Assembly (NCBI RefSeq): GCF_023715145.1
Contig: NZ_JAMBNP010000005.1
Coordinates: forward strand, 310,001 to 374,000
Reading direction: 5' to 3'
DNA: 64,000 nucleotides
From: Paenibacillus glycanilyticus
GTDB lineage: Bacteria > Bacillota > Bacilli > Paenibacillales > Paenibacillaceae
Shown piece after piece: positions 41,154-50,030 of this stretch. The position numbers were made by a program, and so were the translations under genes. The notes beneath the pieces were generated by a model that had not been told where the DNA came from, did not search any database, and was given only the letters and a program-made list of their open reading frames with translations. Positions within the stretch are counted from its first letter, which is position 1. The number at the start of each line of letters is the position of its first letter.

Positions 41154-42600
41154 GATTTATGAGGAGCTTGCCGGATCCGGCGATGTCGTCATCCAAACGC
41201 TTGAGGTTGGCGAAGAACCAAAGCGTGCGTTCCGTATTCTCATGTGCAGCGGCATGGTCGATATGCAGACGGTATTTATTGCCTTGCTGCCTCAGATGGA
41301 CAAGCTCGCAATAAATCTAAATAAACATATCGGGCAAAACGAGCAGGAGAGCGATAGCCATTCCACGGTAACGATGGACAAGAACCATCCGAATACAGAG
41401 GGATGCTCGTTTGGCGCGCGACTGTCGCTTGATAATGACCGCGAGGTCTCCTATTTCTTCTCTAACCTCTATTCGGGCAGTGTGATGGCCGTTGATGAAG
41501 CCACAAGAACGGTCTACGCATTCGATATTGCGAGCGTCCCGGGCAGACAGCCGGAAGAGTCAACCATGGAGCTCTCGGTTAAAGGGCCAAGGGACGGATT
41601 TGTTGAAGGAATCGCAACGAATATTGCGTTAATCCGAAGAAGACTCCGGACACCGGATCTTCATGTAGATTATTTAAGAATAGGCACAGAAACGCAGACC
41701 GAAGTTTCGATTATGTTCATGAAGAGCAAAGCGGAGGCTTCCCTCATTAAAGAAACAAGAAAGAGACTTGAGGCCATCCATATCGAAGCGTTGTACAGCT
41801 CAGCGGAGCTGGAGGAGCTGGTATCGGACAAACCCAACAGCCTCTTCCCGCTGGTCGATTACATCGGCCGACCCGATTATGTCGTTCAAGCGCTTATGAA
41901 GGGAAGGGTATGCCTGATTGTTGACGGCAACCCGTCCGTTATCATTCTTCCGGGTAATCTGACGCTGCTGATCAAATCGCCCGAAGATGCCCATCTGCCC
42001 TACTACTATGTTTCGATGGAACGGCTCCTCCGTATATTCGGGTTTATTCTTGCCATCTGCCTGCCTGGATTCTGGATTGCGTTGTCCGCTTATAACACGG
42101 ATCAAATTCCGTTCACCTTGCTGGCTACCGTGACGAATTCAAGGATCGGGCTGCCGATATCCGCGACGATGGAAATGTTCCTCATGATGATGATGTTCGA
42201 GCTGTTCCGGGAAGCGGGCGTCAGACTTCCAAGGCCGGTTGGTCAGACGGTGTCCGTCGTAGGCGGTCTTATTATCGGGGATGCCGCCATCCGTGCGGGC
42301 ATCACTTCACCAACAATGCTTGTAGCGGCTGCTGTTACCGCTGTATCAACCTTTACGCTGGTAAACCAGACCTTAAGCGGTACGGTGAGCATACTGCGAT
42401 TCTTCGTATTGATTCTCTCTTCGATATTTGGGATATTCGGATTCTTCGTCAGCGTGTTTATCATCCTGATCTATATGTGCTCTCTAGAAACCTTCAATCA
42501 GAACTACATGCAGCCGATTGCGCCAATCAAGTGGCGGGAGGTTATAACGGGGCTGTTTCAGAAGCCGTGGAAGGCCAGGGCTAAAGGTGAGAAGCGATGA
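41104..42600 (+). CDS. Spore germination protein, GerAA/GerKA family
   Basis: A receptor A subunit of about 498 residues. The cytoplasmic N-domain (about 1-300) includes RILMCSGMVDMQTVF and FVEGIATNIALIRRRLRTPDLHV, and the C-terminal part has about five membrane segments, including RLPRPVGQTVSVVGGLIIGDAAIRAG, a strongly conserved family block. AAGGAGGT lies 7 nt before the ATG at 41104, inside the upstream gene. The frame is open to 41002 but that part is not supported. It overlaps the C subunit gene by 4 nt. Confidence 0.93.
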   Translation: MSRETTDQVRRRDRLDKIYEELAGSGDVVIQTLEVGEEPKRAFRILMCSGMVDMQTVFIALLPQMDKLAINLNKHIGQNEQESDSHSTVTMDKNHPNTEGCSFGARLSLDNDREVSYFFSNLYSGSVMAVDEATRTVYAFDIASVPGRQPEESTMELSVKGPRDGFVEGIATNIALIRRRLRTPDLHVDYLRIGTETQTEVSIMFMKSKAEASLIKETRKRLEAIHIEALYSSAELEELVSDKPNSLFPLVDYIGRPDYVVQALMKGRVCLIVDGNPSVIILPGNLTLLIKSPEDAHLPYYYVSMERLLRIFGFILAICLPGFWIALSAYNTDQIPFTLLATVTNSRIGLPISATMEMFLMMMMFELFREAGVRLPRPVGQTVSVVGGLIIGDAAIRAGITSPTMLVAAAVTAVSTFTLVNQTLSGTVSILRFFVLILSSIFGIFGFFVSVFIILIYMCSLETFNQNYMQPIAPIKWREVITGLFQKPWKARAKGEKR

Positions 42601-43769
42601 GAATTCATGCGAACATCCGAAGCTATGCGAAGTCGGTAAAAATCATTTTGGCATTGTGCGCGATGCTGATCACCGGAGGCTGCTGGGATGAAGTAAACCT
42701 GCAGGATGTCAGTTATATCTCTGCCATAGGCGTGGATTATGTGGACAAGCACTTTGTCGTGTATGCCCAGATGATTTCATTTGGCGTGATTGCCAAGCAG
42801 GAAGGGGCGCCTCCGCCGGGAAGCCCGATCTGGGTAGGGAAGCATGAGGGAGATACCAATCTGGCCGCCATATTCAACCTGATGGATTCCTCCCAGTACA
42901 AGCTGTCCCTTAATCACTTGAAATCGGTTGTGATCCATGAGCGTGCATTCAGCGAAATGCAGCAGATTATCGACAGTCTTAACCGGTTGAGCTCCACAAG
43001 GTTTAACTGTCTTGTATTTGGGACCAAAAGAGACATTAACGACTTGTTTACGATGGATATGCTCTTTAACAAAACGCCGTTAACAACCCCGCTATATGCG
43101 CCGCATATCGAGAATAATCAGAACAGCTACGTTGAGCCTTTGACGCTGCAGACGTTGGTGCGCGGAGCGCTTGAGCCTGCAATGACGGTAAAGCTGCCTT
43201 CGCTGTCACTGCTGCCGGACGACTGGGAGAATAATAAAAAGCGGCTGAATTTCTTAACCATTGACGGAACCTTTTTATTTAACGAAAAGAAGCCGGCTGG
43301 TTTTGTATCAAGAGGGAACTCCAAGGGACTTATCTGGACGAGCGAAGCATTCAAGCGTTCGCTGGTACCTATTCGGGTCGAAGACAAAAGAGGTTCCGTT
43401 GTTGTGGATTCCGCCAAATCAAATGTGAAGGTGAACTGGGAGGATGGTCAGCCCAAATTCGTGAATAAGGTCCATGTGACCGGACATTTAATTGAGGCAT
43501 CTAACGATTTTGCGGACCAAGAGCTGATTAAGTATGTGGAGCAGGTTGTTCAGACGCAGCTGAAGGAGACCTATTTGAAAGGATTAGCTTTAAATACGGA
43601 TATCTATGACCTCGAGCATGAACTTTACCGGTACCACAATAAAGCGTGGAGACGCCTGACGAAGGAAGAATGGAAGCTTAGCCCAAAAGATTTGACGATT
43701 GAAGTAAAATGCCGGATCAAGAAGGAATCGGAGCTTCGTTCGCAATCAGAGCTTGATAGGCATACATAA
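42597..43769 (+). CDS. Spore germination lipoprotein, Ger(x)C family
   Basis: A 390-residue GerAC/GerKC-type subunit. The signal MRIHANIRSYAKSVKIILAL is followed by AMLITGGC with lipidation Cys29 and the family start CWDEVNLQDVSYISAIGVDYVD. The rest forms the three-domain extracellular fold. It completes the receptor with the two upstream genes (4-nt overlap). Confidence 0.92.
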   Translation: MRIHANIRSYAKSVKIILALCAMLITGGCWDEVNLQDVSYISAIGVDYVDKHFVVYAQMISFGVIAKQEGAPPPGSPIWVGKHEGDTNLAAIFNLMDSSQYKLSLNHLKSVVIHERAFSEMQQIIDSLNRLSSTRFNCLVFGTKRDINDLFTMDMLFNKTPLTTPLYAPHIENNQNSYVEPLTLQTLVRGALEPAMTVKLPSLSLLPDDWENNKKRLNFLTIDGTFLFNEKKPAGFVSRGNSKGLIWTSEAFKRSLVPIRVEDKRGSVVVDSAKSNVKVNWEDGQPKFVNKVHVTGHLIEASNDFADQELIKYVEQVVQTQLKETYLKGLALNTDIYDLEHELYRYHNKAWRRLTKEEWKLSPKDLTIEVKCRIKKESELRSQSELDRHT

Positions 43770-43834
43770 TCCATGGGATTTGCGCCCATAATACGTATGC
43801 TATCCCAATCTTGGTATGAAGGAGACGAAACCAT

Positions 43835-44056
43835 ATGCTTCAAGCATTAACCGCGAAAGAACTGGAATATATCGCGGACTCGATGTCCAATGAAGATCTG
43901 CTGATCAAGCAAAATGCACTTCTTGCTTCCCTTGCAACTAACCCTGCTTTAAGACAGGTAGGCATGGCCGAATTGCAGACGCATCAGCAGCATTATCAAA
44001 CCCTGCTGCAGTCCCTGCAGCAGCACCAGCATCTGGCGCCTACGCAGCCTCAATAA
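43835..44056 (+). CDS. Small coat-associated protein of unknown function
   Basis: A 73-residue helical, Gln/His-rich protein (MLQALTAKELEYIADSMSNED...). It resembles the helical half of CotF-like coat proteins and lies directly before a CotF-like gene, so a coat role is likely but inferred. AAGGAGA lies 9 nt before the ATG. Confidence 0.68.
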   Translation: MLQALTAKELEYIADSMSNEDLLIKQNALLASLATNPALRQVGMAELQTHQQHYQTLLQSLQQHQHLAPTQPQ

Positions 44057-44065
44057 TGTAGGGGC

Positions 44066-44134
44066 GTGCGTACGAAGCAAGAATCATCCCGATGGCCGGG
44101 CGGCTATTAGGGTGATAATTCTTTTTAGGAGGAT
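44066..44134 (+). repeat. Hairpin element before the CotF-like gene (locus IV)
   Basis: GTACGAAGCAAGAATCATCC ... ATTCTTTTTAGGAGG. AAGAAT pairs with ATTCTT and ATC/CC pair with GG/GAT, with GGCC...GGCT near the loop. Edge motifs match locus I and III, and the 3' edge is again the ribosome binding site of the next gene. Confidence 0.75.
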
Positions 44135-44141
44135 ATTAGAT

Positions 44142-44525
44142 ATGTACCAACAACAGCATCATTTGCCGGATGAAGATTTGGCTTATACGGTTCTATCCGA
44201 TTTGAAGCGCGTCGTTCGAGAATACGCAACTGCGGCAACGGAATCGTCTTGTCCCGAAGTTCGCCAGATGTTCACGCATCTGCTGAACAGCACGCTGAAG
44301 CTTCAAGGAAACCTGTTCCAGGTTATGCAGTCGCAAAATATGTACAACACGGCATCCTCGGCTTTGCGCCAGGAGATTGACAAGCAGACGAAGGAATATC
44401 AGCAAACGCAGCAAAAAACAACGCAATACTTGCAGCAGCGCATGGGCGGAACTCAGCCGGCCTTCCCGCAATACGGCCAGTTCCAACAGCAGCAGCACCA
44501 GCCGCATCAGCCTTATTTCATGTAA
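44142..44525 (+). CDS. CotF-family spore coat protein
   Basis: A 127-residue protein with the helical CotF-like core DLAYTVLSDLKRVVREYATAATESSCPEVRQMF and LLNSTLKLQGNLFQVMQSQNMY, and a Gln/His/Pro-rich tail. The start is the ATG at 44142, 9 nt after TTAGGAGG; the longer frame from 44112 would lie in the hairpin element. It is last in the spore gene cluster, with a terminator after it. Confidence 0.85.
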   Translation: MYQQQHHLPDEDLAYTVLSDLKRVVREYATAATESSCPEVRQMFTHLLNSTLKLQGNLFQVMQSQNMYNTASSALRQEIDKQTKEYQQTQQKTTQYLQQRMGGTQPAFPQYGQFQQQQHQPHQPYFM

Positions 44526-44553
44526 AGACCCTTCGGGGTCTTTCGTTTTTTTT
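44524..44553 (+). terminator. Terminator of the CotF-like gene
   Basis: AAAGACCC / GGGTCTTT stem with a CTTCGG-type tetraloop, then CG and eight T. Confidence 0.88.
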
Positions 44554-44619
44554 CTTTGCAGGAACCTTTATTTCGTTGTAAAATATTTTAATAACCGCAG
44601 TTTTGGAAGGAGTTTGACG

Positions 44620-45111
44620 ATGAACGAACTACAGCTGAAAGTGCTGGAGCTGCTTAAGGAAGATGCGCGCCGCGACGCCGATCTGATCGCCGCCATGCTC
44701 AATGAGCCGGTGGAGAGCGTGAAGCAGGCAATTGCCTACATGGAAGAGGAACATATCATCGTTAAATATGCCACGGTTGTGAACTGGAGCAAGGTTGATG
44801 ACGAGAAGGTTACGGCATTGATCGAGGTTCAAATTACACCTGAGCGCGGGCGCGGCTTTGAAGGCATTGCCGAGCGCATATACTTATACCCGGAAGTGAA
44901 ATCGGTTTATCTGATGTCCGGGGCGTATGACCTGCTTGTCGAGATTGAAGGTAAAAATTTGAAAGAGGTTGCCTCTTTCGTTTCCAATAAATTATCGCCG
45001 ATCGACAAAGTGCTGTCGACCAAAACAAACTTTATCTTGAAAAAATACAAACAGGACGGAATTATCTTCGAGGAGCATGAAGGTGACCATCGATTGATGA
45101 TTTCGCCGTAA
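44620..45111 (+). CDS. alaR: Lrp/AsnC-family regulator (AlaR-like)
   Basis: A 163-residue Lrp/AsnC regulator with an N-terminal winged helix (ELQLKVLELLKEDARRDADLIAAMLNEPVESVKQAIAYMEEEHII) and a C-terminal RAM ligand-binding domain (VTALIEVQITPERGRGFEGIAERI). The aminotransferase alaT starts 12 nt downstream. In B. subtilis the same pair, alaR-alaT, controls and performs alanine synthesis. GGAAGGAG precedes the ATG at 44620. Confidence 0.9.
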   Translation: MNELQLKVLELLKEDARRDADLIAAMLNEPVESVKQAIAYMEEEHIIVKYATVVNWSKVDDEKVTALIEVQITPERGRGFEGIAERIYLYPEVKSVYLMSGAYDLLVEIEGKNLKEVASFVSNKLSPIDKVLSTKTNFILKKYKQDGIIFEEHEGDHRLMISP

Positions 45112-45123
45112 AGGGTGACGGCT

Positions 45124-46332
45124 ATGATTAAAGACGAGGTAACATCCAATCATCGCCAATCAATGGCTGATTACTTGTCGCCGCTTGCACGGAGCATTAA
45201 GCCGTCAGGCATCCGGCGCTTTTTTGATTTGGTCAGTACCCGCAAGGATGTGATTACCCTTGGCGTAGGCGAACCGGATTTCGTAACGCCATGGCATGTG
45301 CGCGACGCAGCTGTCTATGCGTTGGAGAAAGGCAAGACGCAATATACGTCCAATGCCGGCATGCCGGAGCTGCGCGAAGCCATCGGACAATATTTGAATG
45401 ATTCGTTTGCCGTTTCTTATAATCCGGCGAACGAAATTCTGGTGACGGTTGGCGGCAGCGAAGCGATTGATCTTGCGCTGCGGGCGCTAATAAGCCCCGG
45501 TGACGAGATTCTGATTCCGGAGCCGTGTTATATCTCCTATTCGCCAATTACTACGCTAAGCGGCGGCAAAGCCGTTGGCATTGAAACCTTTGCGAAGGAT
45601 AATTTCAAGCTGAAGGCGGAATCGCTGCGTGCAGTCATTACGCCAAAATCCAAAGTTCTCATTTTATGTTATCCTAGTAATCCAACCGGCGGCATTATGA
45701 CGTACGAGGACTGGCTGCCGATTGCGAAGGTTGTTGAAGAGAATGATCTGATCGTTATTTCCGACGAAATCTACGCGGAGCTGACTTATGGCTCTAAGCA
45801 TGTAAGCTTTGCCGCAATACCGGGCATGAAGGAACGGACGCTTCTGGTGAGCGGCTTCTCCAAAGCTTTTGCAATGACCGGCTGGCGCATGGGTTATGCC
45901 TGCGGACATCAGGATCTGATTGGCGCAATGCTGAAGATTCATCAATATACCGTGATGTGCGCGCCGATTATGGCGCAATATGCTGCGCTTGAAGCATTAA
46001 CTCCTCATGGACTGGAAGAGAAGGACCGGATGATGGAGTCCTATAACCAGCGCAGGCGGCTTGTTGTGAAGGGCTTCCGCGATATTGGCCTTGAATGCCA
46101 TGAGCCGGAAGGAGCCTTCTACGCGTTCCCTTCGATTACATCTACCGGTCTAACCTCCGAGCAATTCGCGCAGCGGCTGCTGGAGGAAGGGAATGTTGCG
46201 GCCGTGCCGGGCGATGTATTTGGTCTTGGGGGAGAAGGACATCTTCGCTGCTCCTACGCAACCTCCGTTGCGCAGCTGACCGAAGCGCTTGACCGGATCG
46301 GACAATTTGTCCGCAAGCTGAAGCAGGGTTAA
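45124..46332 (+). CDS. alaT: Alanine-type aminotransferase (AlaT)
   Basis: A class I aminotransferase of about 402 residues, fold type I PLP enzyme. LGVGEPDFVTPWHV, ILCYPSNPTGG and VISDEIYAEL are typical substrate and cofactor motifs. The PLP lysine is in LLVSGFSKAFAMTGWRMGY. Its place directly after the Lrp-type gene matches B. subtilis alaT, so pyruvate amination is likely. The start at 45124 has AAGGGTGA upstream; a GTG at 45115 overlaps that site. Confidence 0.9.
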   Translation: MIKDEVTSNHRQSMADYLSPLARSIKPSGIRRFFDLVSTRKDVITLGVGEPDFVTPWHVRDAAVYALEKGKTQYTSNAGMPELREAIGQYLNDSFAVSYNPANEILVTVGGSEAIDLALRALISPGDEILIPEPCYISYSPITTLSGGKAVGIETFAKDNFKLKAESLRAVITPKSKVLILCYPSNPTGGIMTYEDWLPIAKVVEENDLIVISDEIYAELTYGSKHVSFAAIPGMKERTLLVSGFSKAFAMTGWRMGYACGHQDLIGAMLKIHQYTVMCAPIMAQYAALEALTPHGLEEKDRMMESYNQRRRLVVKGFRDIGLECHEPEGAFYAFPSITSTGLTSEQFAQRLLEEGNVAAVPGDVFGLGGEGHLRCSYATSVAQLTEALDRIGQFVRKLKQG

Positions 46333-46349
46333 TACGTGAACGTGAGTAA

Positions 46350-46380
46350 GCAGGCAGGGCGCCGCCCTGTCTGTTTTTTT
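46350..46380 (+). terminator. Terminator of alaRT
   Basis: CAGGCAGGGCG / GCCCTGTCTG stem followed by seven T. Confidence 0.88.
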
Positions 46381-46447
46381 GTAATGGAGCCAAGTTGATT
46401 TGTGATATGATGAAGGGAATAACCCTTACAGGAAAGGGCGGATCAGT

Positions 46448-47020
46448 GTGAAAATTTATACACGTACGGGAGATAAAGGCCAGACCTCTCTTATCGGCGG
46501 ACGCGTACGCAAGGACGATATCCGGGTAGAAGCTTACGGCACGATCGACGAGCTGAATTCTTTTGTCGGGCAGGCGGCAGCGGAGGCTGCGAAGCATGAG
46601 GAACTAAAGGAGATGGCGCAGCTCCTCATTGATATTATGCAGGAGTTGTTCGACTGCGGATCGGATTTGGCTTATGCAAGTCCCGGAGCGCCGCTCAAAG
46701 TAACGGAGGAGCTTGTGTCGAGACTCGAAGCTATGATTGACCAATATACCGTCGAAGCGCCGGAAATTACGAGATTTATATTGCCGGGAGGAAGTCCGGT
46801 GTCGGCCTTGCTGCATGTGTGCAGGACCGTATGCCGCCGTGCGGAGCGCCGCGTTGTGACCCTTGCTGCCGAGCATGAGGCTAATCCCGAAGTGCAGAAA
46901 TATTTGAATCGGCTGTCGGACTTCTTCTTCGCCGCGGCAAGAGCGGCTAATGCAAAGCTTGGCGTGCCGGACACCGAATACGTACGGAGTGCGGAAGTCT
47001 TCCGCAAGAAGTCCAAATGA
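46448..47020 (+). CDS. Corrinoid adenosyltransferase, PduO type
   Basis: A 190-residue ATP:cob(I)alamin adenosyltransferase. YTRTGDKGQTSLIGGRVRKDDIRVEAYGTIDELNSFVG is the ATP-binding start of the PduO family, and CRTVCRRAERRVV and LNRLSDFFFAAAR in the C-terminal half provide the other active-site residues. It attaches the adenosyl group to make coenzyme B12. The start is GTG. It overlaps the next gene by 4 nt. Confidence 0.93.
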   Translation: MKIYTRTGDKGQTSLIGGRVRKDDIRVEAYGTIDELNSFVGQAAAEAAKHEELKEMAQLLIDIMQELFDCGSDLAYASPGAPLKVTEELVSRLEAMIDQYTVEAPEITRFILPGGSPVSALLHVCRTVCRRAERRVVTLAAEHEANPEVQKYLNRLSDFFFAAARAANAKLGVPDTEYVRSAEVFRKKSK

Positions 47021-47961
47021 CCGCAGCGGATATTGCGGGTTATTATAAAGCGCTGGTCGTTGAGGTTGGCGCTGATATGGCGGGGAAAGATGTCAGAACG
47101 GTCCTGGAGCGGAAGCTGGGCGTCTCGCGCTCGCTTCTGTCCCGGCTCAAGCTGACGGAGCACGGAATTACGATCAATGGCGTTAGAGCTTATACAACGG
47201 CCAAGGTTGCCCAAGGCGATCAGGTGGCCATTCGGATGGAGGAAGAGACGTCGGAAGATATTTTGCCGCAGGAGCTTCCTCTGTCGATTGTGTTTGAGGA
47301 TGATTATTTGCTTGTCGTGAATAAGCCCGCGGGGATTATTGTCCATCCGACAAAGGGCCACTACACGAATACGCTGGCGAATGCGATTGTGCACCATTGG
47401 CAGCTACGGGGCGAGCGTGTCCGGTTCCGTCCGGTACACCGATTGGATGAGGATACCTCGGGACTTGTCGTCATCGCGAAAAATCCGTATATTCACCAGC
47501 AATTGTCCGAGCAGCTTCAGGCCGGAACGATTATGAAGATCTATTGCGCTTATGTCTATGGCAAGCCTTCACCGGAAGAGGGAACGATTGATGCGCCCAT
47601 CGACCGGGATCCGGGCGACCCGCATGTCAGAATCGTAACGCCTGAAGGTTATCCTTCAGTGACGAATTACAAGACGGTAACTATCTTTGGAGAAGGTCAG
47701 GCTTCCAGAGTTCGGCTTAAGCTGGAGACCGGACGGACCCATCAAATTCGCGTCCATATGAAGCATATAGGCTGCCCGCTTATTGGAGACCGCATGTATG
47801 GGCTTCAGTCGGGCAAGGTTGAGGCGTGGGAAGAGGCCGCGGGCCGTCAAGCTCTGCATGCGGAGACGCTTGGACTGACCCATCCGATGACCAAAGAATG
47901 GATCGAATGGACGGCAGCGCTGCCCCCGGATCTTGTGGAGCTGGAGCAGGCATTAACTTAA
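47017..47961 (+). CDS. RluA/RluD-family pseudouridine synthase
   Basis: A 314-residue protein with an S4-like N-terminal domain (KDVRTVLERKLGVSRSLLSRLKLTEHGITINGV) and the RluA-type catalytic domain. The catalytic Asp is in FRPVHRLDEDTSGLVV, and LETGRTHQIRVHMKHIGCPLIGDRMYG is the second signature. It likely modifies ribosomal RNA; which uridine is unknown. It is translationally coupled to the adenosyltransferase gene. Confidence 0.92.
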   Translation: MTAADIAGYYKALVVEVGADMAGKDVRTVLERKLGVSRSLLSRLKLTEHGITINGVRAYTTAKVAQGDQVAIRMEEETSEDILPQELPLSIVFEDDYLLVVNKPAGIIVHPTKGHYTNTLANAIVHHWQLRGERVRFRPVHRLDEDTSGLVVIAKNPYIHQQLSEQLQAGTIMKIYCAYVYGKPSPEEGTIDAPIDRDPGDPHVRIVTPEGYPSVTNYKTVTIFGEGQASRVRLKLETGRTHQIRVHMKHIGCPLIGDRMYGLQSGKVEAWEEAAGRQALHAETLGLTHPMTKEWIEWTAALPPDLVELEQALT

Positions 47962-47988
47962 GGGACTAATCAGGAGGATTTATACAAG

Positions 47989-48351
47989 ATGAGCAAGCTG
48001 ACGATTTATCAATATCCGAAATGCGGCACATGCCGCCAGGCCGTGAAATCTTTGCAGGCGAAAGGCAATGAGCTGGAGCTGAAGCATATCGTGGAAGAGA
48101 CGCCTACGCCGGCTGAACTGAAAGTATTGGTTCAGAACAGCGGGCTGGAGCTTAAGAAGTTTTTTAACACATCCGGTGAAGTGTACAAGGCGCTTGGTCT
48201 TAAGGACAAGCTTGGCGGCATGAGCGAGCAGGAGCAGCTTGAGCTGCTGGCTTCTCGCGGCATGCTGATTAAACGGCCAATCGTGACGGACGGCAAAAAA
48301 GTGACGGTTGGCTATAAAGAAGAACAATACGAGCAAGTATGGAACGGGTGA
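47989..48351 (+). CDS. ArsC/Spx-family protein (YusI-like)
   Basis: A 120-residue thioredoxin-fold protein beginning LTIYQYPKCGTCRQAVKSLQAKG with a CxxC site, and GLELKKFFNTSGEVYKALGLKD in the middle, as in the YusI/YffB branch. These are related to arsenate reductase ArsC and to Spx, but are not shown to be either. AGGAGG precedes the ATG. It overlaps nothing, and the aminotransferase follows after 4 nt. Confidence 0.85.
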   Translation: MSKLTIYQYPKCGTCRQAVKSLQAKGNELELKHIVEETPTPAELKVLVQNSGLELKKFFNTSGEVYKALGLKDKLGGMSEQEQLELLASRGMLIKRPIVTDGKKVTVGYKEEQYEQVWNG

Positions 48352-48355
48352 TCGA

Positions 48356-49552
48356 ATGAGCAAACAATGGCGTTCTGAACGTTTGTCGCAGCTTGGCTCG
48401 TCCATCTTCGCGGAGGTTGCGGAGTGGAGATCCGAAGCGGCCGGCAAGGGCCGGGATATTATCAATCTGAGCATCGGCAGTCCGGACAAGCCTCCAACCG
48501 AAGCGGTAAGGAAAGCATTAAGCGAAGCCGCGCTCCGTACGGACATGTACGCTTATCCGGGCACGCATGGAAGCGGAAGCTTCCGCCGTCAGGCGGCCGC
48601 CTGGATGGAGCACCGGTTCGGGGTAAAGCTGGATCCGGACAAGGAGCTTGTATCTCTGATGGGCTCGCAGGACGGATTGTCCCACTTGGCGATGTCGCTT
48701 TGCAATCCGGGTGATGTGGTCATTGTGCCTAATCCCGGTTATCCGATTTATACGGCGGCGCTGGCTTTGGCAGGCGTTGAGCCGTATTTGCTGCCGCTGA
48801 AGGAAGAGAATCACTTCCTTCCGGATTTGGATGCGGTGCCGGAAGAAGTGTGGCAGCGCGCGAAATTTATTTTGCTTAACTATCCCGGCAATCCTGTATC
48901 CGCTGTTGCCGATCTGGCCTTCTTCGAGCGGCTTCTTGCCAAAGCAAAGCAATATGAAGTACTGGTTGTGCATGACGCGGCGTATTCGGAAATGGCCTTC
49001 GAAGGCCATGAGCCGCCAAGCATCTTGGCGGTACCCGGTGCTCTGGACGGAGCGGTAGAGTTCCATTCCTTGTCCAAAAGCTTTAACATGGCCGGCTGCC
49101 GAATTGGCTTCCTTGCAGGCAACCGGGAAGCGGTCGGCGCTCTTCGCGAGCTGAAGGAAAACATCGATTACGGCGTGTTTGGCGCCGTGCAGGAAGCTGG
49201 CGTTGTCGCGCTGCAGGAAGCCATGTCTGCTTCTGCGCCGCCAAAAGCCGGCGTATTATATGAACAGCGGCGAGATTCCTTCATCGAAGCGCTGGCCGCA
49301 GCGGGATGGGTTGTCGAGAAGCCCAAGGCGACGATGTTCATCTGGGCGAAGCTGCCGAAGCGCGGCGACGGCACAACATGGACATCTCGCGAGTTCGCCC
49401 GCTCGCTGCTCGATCAGACGGGAGTTGTGGTTATTCCCGGGGAAGCGTTTGGCAGCGAAGGCGAAGGATTCGTGCGGATTGCTTTGGTCGAAGACGAAGC
49501 AAGGCTGCTTGAAGCCACTGGTAGAATCGGGGAGTTTTTGAATCGCGGATGA
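48356..49552 (+). CDS. Class I aminotransferase (DapL/PatA-like)
   Basis: A PLP enzyme of about 398 residues of fold type I. NLSIGSPDKPPTEAVRKAL, YAYPGTHGSGSFRRQAA and LNYPGNPVSAV mark the class, and the PLP lysine is in EFHSLSKSFNMAGCRIGFLAG. The pattern is closest to LL-diaminopimelate aminotransferase and N-acetyl-diaminopimelate aminotransferase-like enzymes. The exact substrate is not determined. The start at 48356 has GGGTGAT upstream. Confidence 0.88.
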   Translation: MSKQWRSERLSQLGSSIFAEVAEWRSEAAGKGRDIINLSIGSPDKPPTEAVRKALSEAALRTDMYAYPGTHGSGSFRRQAAAWMEHRFGVKLDPDKELVSLMGSQDGLSHLAMSLCNPGDVVIVPNPGYPIYTAALALAGVEPYLLPLKEENHFLPDLDAVPEEVWQRAKFILLNYPGNPVSAVADLAFFERLLAKAKQYEVLVVHDAAYSEMAFEGHEPPSILAVPGALDGAVEFHSLSKSFNMAGCRIGFLAGNREAVGALRELKENIDYGVFGAVQEAGVVALQEAMSASAPPKAGVLYEQRRDSFIEALAAAGWVVEKPKATMFIWAKLPKRGDGTTWTSREFARSLLDQTGVVVIPGEAFGSEGEGFVRIALVEDEARLLEATGRIGEFLNRG

Positions 49553-49759
49553 TGCGAGGGCACTCGGCAAACCAATACTCATCCGACCGCTGGAGTTCTT
49601 TGATATGTCATCACTCGTGAACTGAACGATGATTTTTCATAAGTTGTCATCACTCGGGAATGGAGTGATGGCATACGGCCCAAGCCCGTACAGGGTTTGG
49701 GGTTCATCTTCATGCAAAGTCAGCGGCATGGCTTTGTTGGCTGGTGAGCGGTGAGCGGA

Positions 49760-49873
49760 GTAAGGGAATGTTCTTGAGAAGCGGAGCGCTCGCCTTTGTG
49801 TCCGGATTCGGACCATTGGCCGAATTGTTCAAGGAATCCGGACACAACAGCGATCGAAAGAATATTCCCTTAC
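49760..49873 (-). repeat. 114-nt structured intergenic element, copy 2
   Basis: On the minus strand P1 pairs 49873-49858 with 49775-49760 (GTAAGGGAATATTCTT against its complement, 15 of 16 plus one mismatch or G-U). P2 pairs 49846-49834 with 49809-49797 (TGTGTCCGGATTC, 13 of 13). Joining segments TCGATCGCTGT and AAGGCGAGCGCTCCGCTTCTC match copy 1 at 9915-10028, whereas the helices do not. The rest of 49553-50030 has no gene; a near-direct repeat CCTTRCGCAGCGA lies at about 49868 and 49913. Confidence 0.8.
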
Positions 49874-50030
49874 GCAGCGAGAACAGCCACTCCCCTCTAG
49901 CGTGAACATCCCCTTGCGCAGCGATCCAAGCGACCCATGCCAAGCCAAGTCAATGCCAGCTTTTGCATTACAATGAACACCAAATCTACTGTACAATAGA
50001 ATCATATTATTTGTAGAGGATGGCCTCCTA

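Noticed and set aside
47989..48351. Arsenate reductase partner for the ArsB-like gene
   Set aside because: The protein is closer to the YusI/Spx branch, lies 42 kb away, and has no arsR nearby.
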